Part shown: positions 16,366-26,099 of the stretch, one piece after another | How the letters are laid out: the number at the start of each line of letters is the position of its first letter | How positions within the stretch are numbered: position 1 is the stretch's first letter | DNA from: Janthinobacterium saanense | GTDB lineage: Bacteria > Pseudomonadota > Gammaproteobacteria > Burkholderiales > Burkholderiaceae_D | Length of the DNA stretch: 64,000 nt | Assembly: GCF_014200675.1 (NCBI RefSeq) | Contig: NZ_JACHCI010000003.1 | Span: 372,001 to 436,000, forward strand | Direction of reading: 5' to 3' | Notes under the pieces: model-generated | Databases searched by the model: none | What the model was told of the DNA's origin: nothing | Seen by the model: only the letters and a program-made list of their open reading frames with translations | Made by a program: the position numbers and the translations under genes

Positions 16366-18006
16366 ATGCCTCTGCCTACCCATGCGCTCGCTGGTGTGGG
16401 CGTTGGCTTGCGCGCCAGCCATTACCGCGACTTCCTTGCGGCCCGGCCCGCTGTGGACTGGCTGGAAGTGCATACGGAAAATTATCTGGCCCGTTCGGGC
16501 TGGGACTGGCAAGTGTTGTCGACCTTGCGTGCCGACTATGCGCTGAGCCTGCATGGCGTGGGCCTGGGGCTGGGATCGGCCCAGGGTTTTTCCGAGCAGC
16601 ATCTGCAGCGCGTGCGCCAACTGGTGCAAGAGATAGAGCCGGCGCTGGTGTCGGAACACCTGTGCTGGGGCGCCGTCGCCCGGCATCAGCTCAATGATTT
16701 ACTGCCTCTGCGCCTCGATAGTGCCGCACTGGACTTGCTATGCGAGCGTGTCGGCAGGGTGCAAGATGCCTTGCAAAGGCCGATCTTGCTGGAAAATGTC
16801 TCCACTTATCTGCGCTTTCAGGGCGATAGCATGAGCGAAGCGCAATTCCTGGCCGAACTGGCCCGCCGCAGCGGCTGTGGCTTGCTGCTCGACATCAATA
16901 ACCTGTATGTGAACCAGTGTAACCACGGCGAAGATGCGCTGGCTGCCCTGCAAGCCATCGCACCAGGCAGCGTGGGCGAATTTCACCTTGCTGGCCACCT
17001 CGTCACGCCGCATGCCGTGATCGACCATCACGGCGCGCGCGTTGCCGAGCCTGTGTGGGCCTTGTATCAAGCCGCCTTGCAGCGCTTTGGGCAGGTGCCG
17101 ACTCTGATCGAATGGGATACGGATGTGCCCGCGCTGGAGGTCTTGCTGGAGGAAGCGGACCAGGCACGCAGCCTCATGAAGCCCCATCAGCCGCCTGCGC
17201 CTTGGCAAGTTACAAGTGTGCCAATGACGCCAGCGCTGCCGAACTCTACGCTGGAGGCCGGCCAGCAAGCGTTTGCCGCCGCGCTATTGGATATGGCGCA
17301 CAGCGAGGCGGTCTTGCCGCAAATGCAAGGAGTAGCGCGCGCCGAGCGCCTGGCCTTGTACCGGGGCAACCTGGGCGCCACCTGGCGGCGTACCCTGGGC
17401 CATGCCTATCCTGTCGTGCTGGCGCTGGTGGGTGACGCATTCTTTGGTGGCCTGGCAGGTGCTTATGGCCGAGCCTATCCTTCGCAAGATCCTGACCTGA
17501 ACCAGTTCGGCGCCCGGTTTGCGACTTTCCTCGACGACTTTGCGCCTGCCGCCGAGTTGCCGTATCTGCCAGACATGGCGCGTCTGGAGTGGGCCTTGCA
17601 TCTGGCCCATTACGCGCCCGATGCAGCGGGCTTGCCGGCCAGCACCCTGGCAACACTGACGCCTGAGCAGCTCGAAGCGAGCAGCTTCAGCTTGCATCCG
17701 GCGTGCGCCCTGATCGCTTCGCCATGGCAAGTGCTGGCCTTGTGGCAAGCGCATCAGGAAGGTGATGGCAAGGGCGTGTTTCCCGAGCAAGTCGCTGGCG
17801 ATAGCTATGTGCTGGTGTGCCGGCCGCAATGGAAGGCGCAGGCGGTGACGCTCGATGCGGCTGGCCATGCGGCGCTGTCGCTACTGCAGCAAGGGCAGGT
17901 GTTTGGCGCCGCGCTCGATGCGGCGTTTGAGCTCGATGACGTCTTCGACCTGGGCGCCCAGCTACGCCACTGGCTGGCCCATGCGGTATTGACGGAAATG
18001 CGCTAA
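16366..18006 (+). CDS. Fused BufB-BufC: DUF692 multinuclear iron oxidase joined to DUF2063 protein
   Basis: A 546-residue two-domain protein. Residues about 8-285 are a DUF692/MbnB-type TIM barrel whose metal ligand motifs are all present: [60 protein letters not shown] and IEWDTD. Residues about 295-400 form a DUF2063 domain ([12 protein letters not shown] through [22 protein letters not shown]). The extra C-terminal part also follows BufC proteins. BufB oxidises precursor Cys with BufC delivering or recognising the substrate. These are normally two genes; here they are one frame with a linker near 285-295. No DoxX-type bufD is adjacent. ATG 16366 has no strong Shine-Dalgarno, so coupling to bufA is likely. 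Confidence 0.9.
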   Translation: MPLPTHALAGVGVGLRASHYRDFLAARPAVDWLEVHTENYLARSGWDWQVLSTLRADYALSLHGVGLGLGSAQGFSEQHLQRVRQLVQEIEPALVSEHLCWGAVARHQLNDLLPLRLDSAALDLLCERVGRVQDALQRPILLENVSTYLRFQGDSMSEAQFLAELARRSGCGLLLDINNLYVNQCNHGEDALAALQAIAPGSVGEFHLAGHLVTPHAVIDHHGARVAEPVWALYQAALQRFGQVPTLIEWDTDVPALEVLLEEADQARSLMKPHQPPAPWQVTSVPMTPALPNSTLEAGQQAFAAALLDMAHSEAVLPQMQGVARAERLALYRGNLGATWRRTLGHAYPVVLALVGDAFFGGLAGAYGRAYPSQDPDLNQFGARFATFLDDFAPAAELPYLPDMARLEWALHLAHYAPDAAGLPASTLATLTPEQLEASSFSLHPACALIASPWQVLALWQAHQEGDGKGVFPEQVAGDSYVLVCRPQWKAQAVTLDAAGHAALSLLQQGQVFGAALDAAFELDDVFDLGAQLRHWLAHAVLTEMR

Positions 18007-18013
18007 AACGTCG

Positions 18014-18304
18014 TCAAGGCTGGCTAAAGGCGCGCAACAGGCGTGCTTCGCCCGTCTGATCGTGGCATACGGCGTTGGCAGCTTCGGTTGCCGCCATCAT
18101 GCGCGTCAGCTGTTCTTCCTCGAAACGGCTCAGTTCCGCCATGGCGGCCACCAGTGCGATTTCCAGCCTGGCGCGCGCGCTCTGATACAAGGTGCTCGTG
18201 TATTTATCTGTGTTGCGGAGCAATTCTTCCGCATTTTCTATGACTTGCCGCAAGTCAGCAATCAGGCGTTCCTGATCGTGCGTGCCGTGCTCGGGATGGT
18301 CCAT
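18014..18304 (-). CDS. DUF883/ElaB-like protein lacking the membrane tail
   Basis: A 96-residue mostly helical protein. The segment LIADLRQVIENAEELLRNTD resembles the N-terminal half of the DUF883 (ElaB/YgaM) family, but the Gly-rich C-terminal membrane anchor of that family is absent and replaced by a helical end. ATG 18304 is chosen for the strong GGGGGAAG upstream. It is convergent with the bufBC gene, 7 bp apart. Family ElaB proteins associate with ribosomes at the inner membrane; without the anchor that role is doubtful. Confidence 0.6.
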   Translation of the reverse strand: MDHPEHGTHDQERLIADLRQVIENAEELLRNTDKYTSTLYQSARARLEIALVAAMAELSRFEEEQLTRMMAATEAANAVCHDQTGEARLLRAFSQP

Positions 18305-18427
18305 GGCTTCCCCCTTCCGCAATATCGATGAATATATGAAACACTGAAAGTCTCTATCATCATGCACCGATCAGGCGCTGAGCGCGGCGCTTGCCCGGGA
18401 GCGCGGCTGCGCCCCAGGCTTTGCTCA

Positions 18428-18643
18428 TCAGCCGACGACGGTGATGCGGATGTCGGCCACGCTGACCACCTGTCCTGCGCGGATCTTGGCTGTCTTGCGC
18501 AATTCCTTCTTGCCATCGACCTTCACCACGCCGCTGTCGACCATGATCTTGCCGGCGCCGCCGCTGTCACACAGGCCGACCAGCTTGAGCAGCTGGTTCA
18601 GTTCGATGAACTCGGAGCTTAAATCAAAGCTTACTTTTTGCAT
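18428..18643 (-). CDS. S4-domain RNA-binding protein, YbcJ family
   Basis: A 71-residue protein almost wholly made of an S4 fold: FIELNQLLKLVGLCDSGGAG, then DSGVVKVDGKKELRK and IRAGQVVSV. Size and motif fit the YbcJ/RqcP-like small RNA-binding proteins. ATG 18643 is chosen because it begins the conserved part (MQKVSFDLSSEF). It may bind structured or ribosomal RNA; a specific target is not known. Confidence 0.88.
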   Translation of the reverse strand: MQKVSFDLSSEFIELNQLLKLVGLCDSGGAGKIMVDSGVVKVDGKKELRKTAKIRAGQVVSVADIRITVVG

Positions 18644-18745
18644 TGTATCCCTTATTGCAATAATATGTTTTTGGCACTGGATGACGACGTCTACCAATTT
18701 CTTACGCCTAGTTTACATCAAGCCGTCAGGGATGCAGGCGGGGTG

Positions 18746-20140
18746 TCAGCTTTTGTTGGGGCGCGTCATCTCCAGTGGCACGATCCATGTTGCAAATTGT
18801 TCCTCCGTCACGAAGCCCAGGCCCAATGCAGCTGCTTTCAGGGTCGTGCCTTCATGCTGCGCCTGCTTGGCGATTTGTGCTGCCTTGTCATAGCCGATAT
18901 GCGGCGCCAGGGCCGTGACCAGCATCAAGGAACGCTCCATCAGTTCGGCGATACGCTCGCGGTTTGCTTCGATGCCATGTGCGCAATGTTCGTCAAAGCT
19001 GCGCATGCCATCGCCCAGCAAGCGGGCGCTCTGCAGGAAATTGTGCGCAATCAAGGGCTTGAAGACATTCAGCTCGAAATTGCCCGAAGCGCCGCCCACC
19101 GTGATGGCCACATCGTTGCCGAAGACCTGGCAGCACAGCATGGTCAGCGCTTCACATTGGGTGGGGTTGACCTTGCCCGGCATGATGGAGCTGCCCGGTT
19201 CGTTTTCCGGTATGGTGATTTCACCGAGGCCGGAGCGGGGGCCGGACGCCATCCAGCGCACGTCGTTGGCGATTTTCATCAGGGCCGTGGCCAGGGTTTT
19301 CAGTGCGCCATGCGAGGCAACCAGCGCATCGTGGGCCGCCAGGGCGGCAAACTTGTTGCTGGCGCTGGCAAAGGGCTGGCTGGTAAGGCGCGCCAGTTCG
19401 GCAGCGATGCGGTCGGCAAACTCGGCATGGGCATTCAAGCCCGTGCCCACGGCCGTGCCGCCGGCAGCCAGTTGCAACAGCGGTGGCAATGATGCCGTGA
19501 TGATATGTTCGGCAAAGTCCAGCTGCGCCACATAGCCGGAAAATTCCTGGCCCAGGGTCAGCGGCGTAGCGTCCTGCAAATGGGTGCGGCCGATCTTGAC
19601 GATATCGGCAAACTGCGCCGCCTTGGCGTCCAGCGTGGCTCGCAGCTGGCGCAGGGCGGGCAAGACGGTGTTGGCGACGGCCAGCGCGGCAGCCACGTGG
19701 ATGGCGGTAGGGAAGATATCGTTCGAGGATTGCCCAAGGTTCACATCGTCGTTCGGATGCAGCAGGCGCTCGGCGCCGCGCAGGCCGCCCATCAGTTCGG
19801 AACCCCGGTTGGCCAGCACTTCGTTCATATTCATATTGCTTTGCGTGCCGGAACCCGTTTGCCAGACAGCCAGCGGAAATTCGCTCGGGTGTTTGCCGGC
19901 CAGCACTTCATCGGCGGCCTGCGTGATGGCAACGGCTTTCTTGCCGCTTAACAAGCCCAGGTCCAGGTTGACGTGGGCGGCCGCGCGCTTGACGGTGGCC
20001 AGGGCGGCGATCAATTCGGGCGGCATCTTTTCCGTGGAGATATGGAAGTGCTCCAGCGAGCGCTGGGTCTGCGCTCCCCACAACTGACCGGCAGCTACGT
20101 CGATCGGGCCGAAACTATCGCGTTCGATTCTGCTACTCAT
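18746..20140 (-). CDS. fumC: Fumarate hydratase, class II
   Basis: TCA-cycle enzyme, reversible hydration of fumarate to L-malate; homotetrameric, iron-independent. 464 residues, standard length. Motifs: [17 protein letters not shown] (about residues 95-111), [14 protein letters not shown] (about 130-143), [18 protein letters not shown], and the fumarase signature [11 protein letters not shown] near 315. Start ATG 20140 with AAGGGA upstream gives the typical N-terminus [12 protein letters not shown]. Monocistronic in this context. Confidence 0.97.
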   Translation of the reverse strand: MSSRIERDSFGPIDVAAGQLWGAQTQRSLEHFHISTEKMPPELIAALATVKRAAAHVNLDLGLLSGKKAVAITQAADEVLAGKHPSEFPLAVWQTGSGTQSNMNMNEVLANRGSELMGGLRGAERLLHPNDDVNLGQSSNDIFPTAIHVAAALAVANTVLPALRQLRATLDAKAAQFADIVKIGRTHLQDATPLTLGQEFSGYVAQLDFAEHIITASLPPLLQLAAGGTAVGTGLNAHAEFADRIAAELARLTSQPFASASNKFAALAAHDALVASHGALKTLATALMKIANDVRWMASGPRSGLGEITIPENEPGSSIMPGKVNPTQCEALTMLCCQVFGNDVAITVGGASGNFELNVFKPLIAHNFLQSARLLGDGMRSFDEHCAHGIEANRERIAELMERSLMLVTALAPHIGYDKAAQIAKQAQHEGTTLKAAALGLGFVTEEQFATWIVPLEMTRPNKS

Positions 20141-20297
20141 GGCATCCCTTTCATCGATTTTGGTCCTTCGAGTGTACTCCAGACGCCAAAAACGCACAGG
20201 GCGTGGCCATACTGTACTGCTCAGCCTTTATTTTGCGTATTTCCTGCCGTTAATATGGGACGTACTCCCTTTTCCCTGTTGTCAAAGCGATTCACCC

Positions 20298-21377
20298 ATG
20301 CACAGTAGTGTCTTTTTCCGTCGGATCCTGATCGCCTGTATCGCCGGCAGCGTGGCTGCGCCTGCTGCTTTTGCGGCCGAACTTGGCGATATCAGCGCGC
20401 TCTCGCACGTGGGCCAGCCCCTGTCTGCCGATATCGAACTGACGGCGCTGGCGCCCGAGGACAGCGGCGGCGTGGCCGTGCGCCTGGCGTCAATCGATGT
20501 GTACCAGGGTGGCGGCATCACGATGGACCCGGCCCTGCAAGGACTGGCCCTCAGCCAGACCGTGCGCGACGGCCGGCGCTATGTGCACGTGAGTACGCAG
20601 CAAGTCATCACGGCCGGCCATGTGCACCTGTATTTTGTGCTGGGCAGCGATAGCGGCGCCAATGTGCGCCTGGCAACGGTCTGGCTGACACCGGCGCCTT
20701 TTGTCGCACCAGCCATACCATCAGCTGCCCCCATATTGCCGGCCAAGCCGGTTGCGCCGCCACCCGATGCCGCCGCGCTGGCGGCCCGCGCGCGTGCCGA
20801 AGGCATGGTGCGTCCGCCGGCCGTGTTCCTGCCTCCCGCCGTAGCAATGACGCGGCCGCCGTTGCGCCGTGCCCTTGCGCCAGCGGCATCTTGCGCGCCG
20901 CAAGTGGCTGCCGCGCCCGATGCAACGTGTGCGGCGCTCAATCAACAGAATGTAGCCTTGAGCGATAAATTGGGTGAATTGGAAGGCAAGGTTGGCGCTT
21001 TGCAAAAGGCGCTGGCCGTGCCGGCTGCTCCTGTTCCTGCTGCTGCCCCGCCAGTCGCCGTGACGGAAGCGCCACATGCCAAGCCCAAGCCCTTGCATGC
21101 AGCCCCGGCCGCCAAGGAAAAGAAACCACCTGGCGGCGGCCTGTGGTGGCTGGGACTCGGCACCTTGATCTTTTTACTGCTGACGGCAGTGATCGTGTAT
21201 ATCTGGCGCAAGCGCAAGCAGCAGGGTACAGACCGGCCGCCATCGAAGTACTGGGTCTTGCTGCGCAAGCCATTTCGCCGTGCGCCGGTGCCTGTCTTGA
21301 CGGAAACAGTGGACGGCGCAAGGGAAGCGGCGGATGACGCGCCGGCGGAAGCGGAGCCATCGCCGTTCTCGCGTTGA
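20298..21377 (+). CDS. FimV N-terminal-domain membrane protein
   Basis: A 359-residue protein: signal peptide (residues 1-25), a mature N-terminus ELGDISALSHVGQPLSADIE that matches the FimV N-terminal domain, an Ala/Pro-rich stretch, a short coiled coil (LNQQNVALSDKLGELEGKVG), one membrane helix (WWLGLGTLIFLLLTAVIVYI, about 298-317) and a basic cytoplasmic tail. It lacks the LysM motif and the long acidic TPR-containing C-terminus of full FimV. In Pseudomonas FimV links peptidoglycan, type IV pili and polar localisation. This shorter relative may serve a similar envelope role. Confidence 0.8.
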   Translation: MHSSVFFRRILIACIAGSVAAPAAFAAELGDISALSHVGQPLSADIELTALAPEDSGGVAVRLASIDVYQGGGITMDPALQGLALSQTVRDGRRYVHVSTQQVITAGHVHLYFVLGSDSGANVRLATVWLTPAPFVAPAIPSAAPILPAKPVAPPPDAAALAARARAEGMVRPPAVFLPPAVAMTRPPLRRALAPAASCAPQVAAAPDATCAALNQQNVALSDKLGELEGKVGALQKALAVPAAPVPAAAPPVAVTEAPHAKPKPLHAAPAAKEKKPPGGGLWWLGLGTLIFLLLTAVIVYIWRKRKQQGTDRPPSKYWVLLRKPFRRAPVPVLTETVDGAREAADDAPAEAEPSPFSR

Positions 21378-21407
21378 GTGAGGTGGTGAGTGTTGTCTTG
21401 AACAGAC

Positions 21408-21438
21408 GTAAAAAAAGCGCCCGAGGCGCTTTTTTTAC
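21408..21438. terminator. Bidirectional rho-independent terminator
   Basis: GCGCC/GGCGC stem flanked by seven A on the left and seven T on the right (21408-21438), loop CGA. It lies between the convergent FimV-like gene and fliT and can end transcription in both directions. Confidence 0.92.
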
Positions 21439-21443
21439 GATGC

Positions 21444-21734
21444 TCAGTTTGGCAACCCCTGTACGGCGCTGGGCACCAGCATGACCGGGCCCACCGTCAT
21501 GTCGCGGATGGTACGGTCATTCGCCAGTATTTGTTTCAGCAAGTCAATCTTGCGCTTGCGCGCTGCGGCAGACAGCGGCGGCAAGGCGCCAGCCTGGACT
21601 GATTGCGATTCTTGAGAGCATAGTTTTTCCAGACTGCTCAAGCCATCCCAGTCATGCGTACGCGCGGCGACGACCATTTTATTGGTCAATCCGGCGATAT
21701 TTTCATACATCGCGAGAACCTCGTTGGGAGTCAT
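21444..21734 (-). CDS. fliT: Flagellar protein FliT-like export chaperone
   Basis: A 96-residue helical protein starting MTPNEVLAMYENIAGLTNKM, with DWDGLSSLEKLCSQ and ILANDRTIRDM. These and the size fit FliT, the cytoplasmic chaperone that binds the filament cap FliD and, in enterics, FlhDC. GGAGAGG precedes ATG 21734, and a sigma-28-like promoter lies upstream. It is separate from the main flagellar cluster, at least within this window. Confidence 0.8.
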   Translation of the reverse strand: MTPNEVLAMYENIAGLTNKMVVAARTHDWDGLSSLEKLCSQESQSVQAGALPPLSAAARKRKIDLLKQILANDRTIRDMTVGPVMLVPSAVQGLPN

Positions 21735-21777
21735 GAGCCTCTCCAGTTAAGTGAAGGAAAAGTGCTACATGGCTAGC

Positions 21778-21804
21778 ATAACGGCGAAGCTGCTGAAATC
21801 TTGA
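21778..21804 (-). promoter_or_regulatory. Candidate sigma-28 promoter for fliT
   Basis: Reverse strand: TCAAGATT (21804-21797), 11 bp, GCCGTTAT (21785-21778), compared with TAAAGTTT-N11-GCCGATAA (6 of 8 in each half). It sits 44 bp before the fliT start. Correct spacing and a flagellar downstream gene make it credible. Confidence 0.5.
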
Positions 21805-21914
21805 GTGATTTTTTGAAAGAAAGTGTAAGTAGTGTTCAAACAGACATCAAATCGGCAAACTCCCCGGCAAGCCGCATGGATGCTGGTGATGGCATCTTGT
21901 GCTGAGGGTAATAT

Positions 21915-22742
21915 TTAGCGTACTAGCTCTTCCAGACCGGCGCTGAGCGTGGCAGGTGGCGGCATCTTGTCGACCATGATGGACGGTGCTAAACCGAGCG
22001 CTTCGGCCACCTCGTTGGGGTAGCAGGCGATGATTTCTTCGTTATTCAGCGCATTTTCCTCGATGCGGGCGCGCCAGGCGGCCAGGTGGAGCACGGCGGC
22101 CAGACGATTGAGGGGTTTGCCGGCCAGCGGAGCGGGAAAGGCGGCGATGGTGTCGGCTAACACGGGTGGAAACTTCCAGCGACGCGCCAGTTCTGCGCCC
22201 ACGTCCGCGTAGCAATAGCCCAGCGACACCCTTTCGGCATCGATGCGGCGGGCGTCGAAGGGTGGGGTGATCTTGTCCAGTTGCATGGCTTGCTCGGGCG
22301 CGGCTGCATGCAGCACCAGTTGGCCGATGGCGTGCATCATGCCGATGGTGAAGGCCAGTTCCGTGTTCTCGCCCGTCTGCCTGGCGATCCAGCGGGCCGA
22401 GACGGCGCTATGCAGGCTGTAGCGCCAGAATTGCTGCAGGTTCAAGCCCGGCACGACCTTGAAGCCGCTGACCAGCCCCGAGCTGATGACCAGGGTGCGC
22501 ACGGTCACAAAACCCAGCATCAGCACCGCGTCTTCCACCGTGCCTATGCTGCGCGAGACGTGGTAATAGGCCGAGTTGGCCAGGCGCAGCAGTTTGGCGC
22601 TCAGGGCCGGGTCGGCGCCCAGCTTGCGGGCCAGTTCTTCGGTGGAAATGGAAGGGTTGTCGAAGCTGCGCACCAGTTCATCGACGATTTTTGGGGCAGT
22701 GGGCAAGGCGTGAGGGTGTTGAAACAGCGCTTCAAGTTGCAT
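21915..22742 (-). CDS. HDOD-domain protein
   Basis: A 275-residue cytoplasmic protein consisting of one HDOD domain (about residues 10-205). Typical stretches: LPTAPKIVDELVRSFDNPSI, LARKLGADPALSAKLLRLAN, SAYYHVSRSIGTVEDAVLML. HDOD proteins lack HD phosphohydrolase catalysis and act in signalling, often in chemotaxis, virulence or c-di-GMP pathways. No attached output domain is present. ATG 22742 has AAGGAGAG upstream. Neighbouring fliT suggests, but does not show, a motility link. Confidence 0.9.
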   Translation of the reverse strand: MQLEALFQHPHALPTAPKIVDELVRSFDNPSISTEELARKLGADPALSAKLLRLANSAYYHVSRSIGTVEDAVLMLGFVTVRTLVISSGLVSGFKVVPGLNLQQFWRYSLHSAVSARWIARQTGENTELAFTIGMMHAIGQLVLHAAAPEQAMQLDKITPPFDARRIDAERVSLGYCYADVGAELARRWKFPPVLADTIAAFPAPLAGKPLNRLAAVLHLAAWRARIEENALNNEEIIACYPNEVAEALGLAPSIMVDKMPPPATLSAGLEELVR

Positions 22743-22897
22743 GGCACTCTCCTTTGTTCGCGCGGCAATCGGTGTGGCTGTCATGAAACTATATGCCGTT
22801 TTTTTGTTCGGATGCAAAATATATCGACAACGCTTTTTGTCGCCAAACAAGCTATGATTTCAGCCACGATTTTGCCGATATCCCCGAAAGGAATTCC

Positions 22898-24949
22898 ATG
22901 CCCGCTACCCGCCCATCCTGGCGTATTGCACCACTGTCCGCCGCCCTGGCGCTTGCCCTGGCCGTGCCGGCCCATGCTGCTCCTGTTGCGCCTGCCACAG
23001 CCCTTGCCGCCACAGCGCCAGCAGCTGTTTTGCCCGGTGACGACTTCTTTAATTACGTCAATGGCGACTGGGTGCGCAACACGCAGATTCCCGCGGACCG
23101 CAGCAGCTGGGGCTCGTTTGCCACGCTGTCCGACGAGACCAATAAACGCATCATCGGCCTGGTCGAAGGACTGGAGAGCCAACAAAATCCAAACGCCGAA
23201 GCGCGCCAGATCAGCGATTTTTACCGCTCCTATATGGACGAAGCAGCTATCGAAGCGAAAGGCTGGGCGCCTTTGAAACCGCTGCTGAAGAAAATCGACG
23301 CCCTGCACGACCAGGCTGGCCTGGCGCGTGCGCTGGGCGCGAGCTTGCGCGCCGATGTCGATCCGCTCAACTCGACGAACTTCTTCACTGAAAACCTGTT
23401 TGGCCTGTGGGTGGCGCAAGACTTGAACGACACCACGCGCAACGTGGCCTACCTGCTGCAAGGCGGCCTGGGCATGCCTGACCGCGCCTACTATCTGGAC
23501 AACAGCCCGCGCATGCAGCAATTGCGCGGCGAGTACCAGAAACATATCGCTACCCTGTTCAAGCTGGCCGGTTACAGCGATGCGCAAGGCCGCGCCGCGC
23601 GCGTGTTTGCGCTGGAACAAAAGATCGCCGCCGGCCACGCCAGCCGCGAAGATTCGGCCGATGTCGCCAAGGGCAACAACGTCTGGCGCACGCAGGACTT
23701 CGCCAGCAAGGCGCCGGGCCTGGACTGGGCCGCCTTCTTTGACGGTGCAGGATTGTCGGGACAAAAAGACTTCATCGTCTGGCATCCGAGCGCCATGAAG
23801 GGCAGCGCTGCACTGGCGTCCACCGTGCCGCTGGCGACCTGGAAGGATTTCCTGGCCTTCCACGCCATCAACCATTTCTCCACCACCTTGCCGCGCGCCG
23901 CCGCCGATCAGCACTTCGCCTTTTATGGCCGCGCCCTGAGCGGCACGCCGCAGCAATCGGCGCGCAGCAAACGCGCGCTGGCCGCTACCAATGACGCGCT
24001 CAGCGACGCCGTCGGCAAGCTGTATGTGGCACGCTATTTCTCGCCTGAATCGAAGGCAAGAGTGCAGGAGATGGTCAGCAAGCTGGTGGCCGCCTTCTCG
24101 CGCCGCATCGACAAGCTGGACTGGATGGCGCCCGCCACCAAGGCGCAGGCGCAGGAAAAACTCAAGACCCTGTACGTGGGCGTGGCTTACCCCGATCACT
24201 GGGCCGGCTATGCGGGCTTGCAAGTGGTGCGCGGCGATGCGCTGGGCAATGCGCAGCGCGCCGAGCAGTTCCACTATCAGCAGCAACTGGCCAAGCTGGG
24301 CCAGCCGGTCGACCGCACCGAATGGGCGATGCCGGCGCAACTGGTCAACGCCGTCAACCTGCCGCTGCAAAATGCGCTGAACTTCCCGGCCGCCATTTTG
24401 CAGCCGCCATTCTTTGATCCGAACGCCTCCGATGCAGCCAACTATGGCGGTATCGGCGCCACCATCGGCCACGAGATCAGCCATAGTTTTGACGATCAGG
24501 GTGCGCAGTTCGACGCCCAGGGCAAGTGGCGCGACTGGTGGACGCCATCCGACCTGGCCCATTTCCAGGCTGCTTCGAAACAGCTGGTGGCGCAGTTCTC
24601 TGCCTACCAGCCCTTCCCCGACCTGGCCGTCAATGGCCAGCTGACCCTCAGTGAAAACCTGGCCGACCTGGCCGGTCTGTCGGCTGCCTACGATGCGTTT
24701 ACCCTGTCGCAGCAAGGCAAGCCGGTCCAGCCTGGCGCGGACCGCGAGTTCTTCACCGGTTATGGCATCAGCTGGCGCAACAAGGCGCGTGAAGCGGCCG
24801 AACGCCAGCAGATACTGACGAATGGCCACGCACCGGCGCAATACCGCGCCGCCACCGTGCGCAATCTCGATGCCTGGTACCCGGCCTTCGACGTCAGGCA
24901 GGGCCAGCGCCTGTACCTGGCGCCGGAGCAGCGCGTAAGAGTCTGGTAG
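22898..24949 (+). CDS. M13 family zinc metallopeptidase (PepO/neprilysin-like), exported
   Basis: A 683-residue peptidase. Signal peptide MPATRPSWRIAPLSAALALA with cleavage near AHA-APV. The M13 N-terminal domain starts GDDFFNYVNGDWVRNTQIP. The catalytic zinc helix is IGHEISHSFDDQGAQFD (HEISH, about residues 525-529) with the third ligand Glu in LSENLADLAGL about 60 residues later. The C-terminus ends with the family's VRNLDAWYPAFDV and a W instead of the usual CxxW end. Expected role: periplasmic or extracellular cleavage of oligopeptides. Monocistronic, AAAGGA upstream. Confidence 0.94.
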   Translation: MPATRPSWRIAPLSAALALALAVPAHAAPVAPATALAATAPAAVLPGDDFFNYVNGDWVRNTQIPADRSSWGSFATLSDETNKRIIGLVEGLESQQNPNAEARQISDFYRSYMDEAAIEAKGWAPLKPLLKKIDALHDQAGLARALGASLRADVDPLNSTNFFTENLFGLWVAQDLNDTTRNVAYLLQGGLGMPDRAYYLDNSPRMQQLRGEYQKHIATLFKLAGYSDAQGRAARVFALEQKIAAGHASREDSADVAKGNNVWRTQDFASKAPGLDWAAFFDGAGLSGQKDFIVWHPSAMKGSAALASTVPLATWKDFLAFHAINHFSTTLPRAAADQHFAFYGRALSGTPQQSARSKRALAATNDALSDAVGKLYVARYFSPESKARVQEMVSKLVAAFSRRIDKLDWMAPATKAQAQEKLKTLYVGVAYPDHWAGYAGLQVVRGDALGNAQRAEQFHYQQQLAKLGQPVDRTEWAMPAQLVNAVNLPLQNALNFPAAILQPPFFDPNASDAANYGGIGATIGHEISHSFDDQGAQFDAQGKWRDWWTPSDLAHFQAASKQLVAQFSAYQPFPDLAVNGQLTLSENLADLAGLSAAYDAFTLSQQGKPVQPGADREFFTGYGISWRNKAREAAERQQILTNGHAPAQYRAATVRNLDAWYPAFDVRQGQRLYLAPEQRVRVW

Positions 24950-25000
24950 CACGCTAAAATGGAGGGCTGATGCAACAGGAAAACCTCAGACAGGAATACC

Positions 25001-25669
25001 ATGAACGACCAGCCCTCCCTATCCCCCTCGCAGCAGGAAACGCAAGATGCGCTGCACGCTATCACGGAGCGCACGCTGGCCCATTACGACGCCAGCGCCG
25101 AGCAGTTCTTTGAAGGCACGCGCGACCACGACGTGCGCCAGAATATCAATGCGCTGCTGAACGCGATTCAAGCTGATGGGCGCAGCGCGCCGTTTTCCAT
25201 CCTCGACCTGGGCTGTGGCCCGGGGCGCGACCTGAAAGCGTTCACCGCGCTGGGCCACCACGCCACCGGCGTCGATGGCTCGCAGCGCTTTGTCGAGATG
25301 GCGCGCGCGTATAGCGGTTGCACCGTCTGGCAGCAAGACTTTGTTGACCTCGACCTGCCCGCCAGCCACTTCGACGGCGTGTTTGCCAACGCCGTACTGT
25401 TCCACGTGCCCAGCGCCGCCTTGCCTGGCGTGCTGCGGGCGCTGCACGGCTGTTTGAAGCCCGGTGGCGTGCTCTTCAGTTCCAACCCGCGCGGCCAGAA
25501 CCAGGAAGGCTGGAATGGCCCGCGCTACGGCAGTTATTACGATGAAGCCACCTGGTTCGCCCATCTGCAGGCGGCCGGTTTTACCTTGCTCGAACATTAT
25601 TACCGTCCCGCCGGCTTGCCGCGCGAACAGCAGCCGTGGCTGGCCAGCGTATGGCGCAAGGGTGAGTAA
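25001..25669 (+). CDS. Class I SAM-dependent methyltransferase
   Basis: A 222-residue soluble protein with the Rossmann SAM motif ILDLGCGPGRDLKAFTALGH (about residues 67-86), acidic motif II region VDGSQRFVEMAR and the post-motif FDGVFANAVLFHVP. The family (Methyltransf_11/25-like) methylates small molecules or unknown targets. It starts 51 bp after the M13 peptidase stop and may share its transcript. Substrate is unknown. Confidence 0.88.
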   Translation: MNDQPSLSPSQQETQDALHAITERTLAHYDASAEQFFEGTRDHDVRQNINALLNAIQADGRSAPFSILDLGCGPGRDLKAFTALGHHATGVDGSQRFVEMARAYSGCTVWQQDFVDLDLPASHFDGVFANAVLFHVPSAALPGVLRALHGCLKPGGVLFSSNPRGQNQEGWNGPRYGSYYDEATWFAHLQAAGFTLLEHYYRPAGLPREQQPWLASVWRKGE

Positions 25670-25841
25670 ACCGAAAATAAATACATTTGGGCATGTGTTA
25701 GGAACCGAACAGAACTTTCAGGTCCTCAAGCGTAGTATGGACACATCGACACGCAGCAAGCAGCGTGTGAGCCGCGGTACCGGCCCTTGGGCTGGACAGA
25801 GATATACCCACAGATGTACCAACTACAACGAGGAGTTCACC

Positions 25842-26027
25842 ATGAACAAAGATCAAGTCGAAGGTAAACTGAAAGAAGTCGGCGGCAAAATTCAGGAACA
25901 AGCTGGCAAACTGGTCGGCAGCCAGGAGCAACAAGCCAAGGGCTTGGCTAACCAGGCTGAAGGCAAAGTGCAAAAGAAAGTTGGCGACGTGAAAGATGCG
26001 GTCGACACCGTCACGCGCAAGCCATAA
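25842..26027 (+). CDS. CsbD family stress-response protein
   Basis: A 61-residue hydrophilic protein (MNKDQVEGKLKEVGGKIQEQ, then QQAKGLANQAEGKVQKKVGD) matching the CsbD family, whose members are induced by general stress in many bacteria. Function is unknown; it is predicted as a disordered or helical hydrophilin. AGGAG lies 8 nt before ATG. It ends at a strong terminator. Confidence 0.92.
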   Translation: MNKDQVEGKLKEVGGKIQEQAGKLVGSQEQQAKGLANQAEGKVQKKVGDVKDAVDTVTRKP

Positions 26028-26044
26028 GTCCGGCACGCATGAAA

Positions 26045-26080
26045 AAAACCGCCGCCTGTCGCGAGACAGGCGGCGGTTTT
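26045..26080. terminator. Bidirectional terminator
   Basis: Perfect 16-bp stem (26045-26060 with 26065-26080) with a GCGA tetraloop, A-rich on the left and T-rich on the right. It separates the convergent csbD-like and S9 peptidase genes. Confidence 0.93.
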
Positions 26081-26099
26081 TATTTGGGGCGACAGCAGC

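Noticed and set aside
22781-24952. 723-residue reverse-strand open frame
   Set aside because: Mirror of the M13 peptidase gene, which has full catalytic motifs; the opposite frame shows no domain.
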